From positions 1 to 6,494 of the forward strand of contig CAMLMI010000275.1 of the NCBI GenBank assembly GCA_946480965.1: DNA of 6,494 nt. The letters run 5' to 3'. Made by a program: the position numbers and the translations under genes. Positions 4,751 to 6,494 of this stretch are shown piece by piece. Source of the stretch: an uncultured Verrucomicrobiales bacterium. GTDB lineage: Bacteria; Verrucomicrobiota; Verrucomicrobiae; Limisphaerales; CANJSG01. Each line of letters starts with the position of its first letter. Position 1 is the first letter of the stretch. The notes below the pieces were generated by a model. That model saw only the letters and a list, made by a program, of their open reading frames with translations. It had not been told where the DNA came from and ran no database searches.

Positions 4751-6494
4751 CTCCGTTGTTTCGGCTCCTCGCCCTCGTGGTGTCGTTTGCATGTGCGACG
4801 GAACTCTTCGCGCAGCCATTGCCGGACGACGCGGCGCTCTATCATCGGCGCACGCATGGCGGAGAGTTTCCGCCGCCGGGCTATTCCCGCGACGCCTTGG
4901 CCGAGACGACCGAGACCATTCCCGCCACGCCTGTGGTCATTGATCGTCGGCGTCCGACCGACGTGTTGGACAACGGCGTCGATCCCGCGAACCTCGGCAA
5001 GGGCGTCTGGATCTGGCGCATGACCGAGTGCGCGTTGTCGCTCGGGCTGCCCAGCAACGATGTGCAGGGCGTCATCGACCAGGCCAAGGCCGCCGGGATG
5101 CAGTGGATCACGGTGAAGTGCGGCGACAACGACAACATCTGGACCCAGTTCAACGCCGACCTGATCCAGCGCACGCACGCCGCCGGGATGAAGATCTTCG
5201 GCTGGGCCTACGTGTATGGCGGCGCGGACACGGAAGCGGAGATCAACGTGGCCTTGCACGCGCTGAACCTCGGCGCGGACGGTTTCATCATCGACGCGGA
5301 GACCGAATACGAGGCCGCCGGCCAGCGGACCAACGCGACCCGCTACGCCAGCGCGATCAAGGCCGCGTTCCCCAACCGCTTCCTGGCCCACGCGCCGTTC
5401 CCGATCATCAGCAGCCATCCGAACTTTCCCTATGTCGAGTTCGGCATCCATTGCGACGCCGTCATGCCGCAGGCGTATTGGGCCGACATCGGCGGCACGG
5501 GCTACGCGGCGACGATGGTCACGCGCATGACCACCGAATGGCGCAACTGGCAGAACAGCCTCGTGGGCGCGCAGCGCAGCGCCATCAAGCCGATTGCGCC
5601 CATCGGCCAAGGCTACAACTCCGTGCGGGGCGACGTGGACGGCGCGCAGATCACGACCTTCATGAACGCGCTGAAAACCGCCGTGAATCCCGCCACGGCC
5701 GGCGGCTACAAGGGCGTCAGTTTTTGGAGCTTCCAGCACCAGTCCACCGCTCCGAACAAATGGCCCGCCATCGCCGCCGCGAGCATCGGCGACGCGCCCG
5801 CGCATTTCCTCTCGGACGTGCGGCTGGATCGTTTGGTGGACGCGGGCGGTTCCATCGTCCTCTCCGCGCCGGTCGGGGGCACGCCGCCGCTCCGCTATCA
5901 ATGGCGCTACAACGGCCAGCCCTTGCCGGGTCGGACGAACGCGACCCTGAGCCTCTCGGCCGTGGCCACGAACCAGGCGGGAATCTACGCGTTGGCGGTG
6001 TCGAACGCGCTGGGCGGCGCAGTCAGCGAGAGGGTGCGGCTCGCGGTCGGTCCGACGTATCATCCGGTGTGGAGCGACGCGCTGGACACCGCTTCGTCCG
6101 AAGGCTGGACGATCAACCGTTCCTCCGCCGACACGCTGGCGACCTTCGGCTACAACTACGCGGCGGACGGAATCCCGCTCGCGCCGAACACGACCGACGG
6201 CACGCGGCTCGGCTTGAAGCTGGGGGCGAACCGGGCCAACGGCGTGGCGGCGGCGCTGTCGTTGTCGCCGACAGGACGGAGTTTCACGGGCGACCATCGG
6301 CTGCGCTTCGACGCATGGCTGAATGTGAACGGGCCGTTTCCCGCCGGGGGCGCGGGTTCCACGGAGTTCATCACCGCCGGAGTCGGCACGGCGGGCAACC
6401 GCGTCCAGTGGATCGGCACGGGCTCGTTGGCCGATGGACATTGGTTCGCCTTCAACGGCGACGGCGGCGTGACCGACACCACCACGAGCCTCGG
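4738..6494 (+). CDS. Secreted TIM-barrel glycoside hydrolase-like protein with Ig-like domain, 3' truncated by window
   Basis: The frame stays open to the right edge (585 codons shown). From the GTG at 4738, residues 1-25 form a signal peptide (IVRAPLFRLLALVVSFACATELFA). A TIM-barrel-like domain covers about 86-350, with strands ending in WITVKCGDND, MKIFGWAYVYGG, GFIIDAETEYE (182-192), DAVMPQAYW and GVSFWSFQH. The D186-A-E188 pair recalls the GH25 lysozyme DxE pair, but the GH25 N-terminal Asp is not evident, so family and substrate stay open. An Ig-like domain follows (about 357-438; core Trp389 in YQWRYNG, Tyr417 in QAGIYAL; no Cys pair). The next part, from about 441, looks beta-rich (WTINRSSADT, HRLRFDAWLNVNGPF) and is cut off. 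Other in-frame starts are GTG 4690, weakly preceded by GAGAGAGA, and ATG 4567, which would translate the palindromic repeat and is unlikely. The start is uncertain; the coding frame is not. Confidence 0.82.
   Translation, partial: MIVRAPLFRLLALVVSFACATELFAQPLPDDAALYHRRTHGGEFPPPGYSRDALAETTETIPATPVVIDRRRPTDVLDNGVDPANLGKGVWIWRMTECALSLGLPSNDVQGVIDQAKAAGMQWITVKCGDNDNIWTQFNADLIQRTHAAGMKIFGWAYVYGGADTEAEINVALHALNLGADGFIIDAETEYEAAGQRTNATRYASAIKAAFPNRFLAHAPFPIISSHPNFPYVEFGIHCDAVMPQAYWADIGGTGYAATMVTRMTTEWRNWQNSLVGAQRSAIKPIAPIGQGYNSVRGDVDGAQITTFMNALKTAVNPATAGGYKGVSFWSFQHQSTAPNKWPAIAAASIGDAPAHFLSDVRLDRLVDAGGSIVLSAPVGGTPPLRYQWRYNGQPLPGRTNATLSLSAVATNQAGIYALAVSNALGGAVSERVRLAVGPTYHPVWSDALDTASSEGWTINRSSADTLATFGYNYAADGIPLAPNTTDGTRLGLKLGANRANGVAAALSLSPTGRSFTGDHRLRFDAWLNVNGPFPAGGAGSTEFITAGVGTAGNRVQWIGTGSLADGHWFAFNGDGGVTDTTTSL

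Noticed and set aside
4825..4845. Lipoprotein signal (Cys at residue 19 of the last gene, VSFAC)
   Set aside because: The residues before the Cys (S-F-A) do not fit a lipobox, which needs a Leu/Val/Ile-type residue at -3. An ordinary signal peptide ending near FAQ fits better.
4711..6441. A 576-codon open frame on the minus strand
   Set aside because: Its product is Arg/His/Gly/Val-rich with no recognisable domain. It lies antisense to a plus-strand frame with a signal peptide, TIM-barrel and Ig features. Long antisense frames are expected at this GC content.

Overview
This is a 6.5 kb, GC-rich stretch of bacterial chromosome. The best guess for its source is Verrucomicrobiota. That rests on the last gene, whose Ig-like module (YQWRYNG, then QAGIYALAVSN) is a form very common in secreted proteins of that phylum, and on the compact palindromic GGGGTCAGGGGTGGG-type repeats between genes. 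I could not run a database search, so the assignment is an inference.

Layout. Positions 37-1224 (minus strand) encode a DUF1343/NamZ-family (GH171) exo-N-acetylmuramidase-like protein. Across a 125-base divergent gap, the plus strand carries a secreted class C-like serine hydrolase (1350-2426). An LD-carboxypeptidase of family S66 follows 12 bases later (2439-3413). A palindromic repeat region (3448-3545) comes next, then a secreted class A-like serine hydrolase (3581-4537) and a second palindromic repeat (4624-4665). The last gene is large and starts with GTG (about 4738). It runs off the right edge and encodes a secreted TIM-barrel protein with an Ig-like domain and a further C-terminal domain.

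How the genes fit together. Four of the five genes belong to families that act on peptidoglycan or resemble enzymes that do: a muramidase-like sugar hydrolase, two serine hydrolases of the penicillin-recognising fold, and a cytoplasmic LD-carboxypeptidase that trims recycled tetrapeptides. The fifth has an Asp-x-Glu motif on a TIM-barrel strand, reminiscent of GH25 lysozymes, though its substrate cannot be read from the sequence. The simplest reading is a small murein turnover and recycling locus. It recalls the Bacillus subtilis ybbC(namZ)-nagZ-ybbE(amiE) cluster, but has ldcA and no nagZ within the window. The cluster interpretation is inference; the individual family calls rest on visible motifs.

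No tRNA, rRNA, CRISPR array, transposase or phage gene was seen. No gap between genes exceeds 300 bases.
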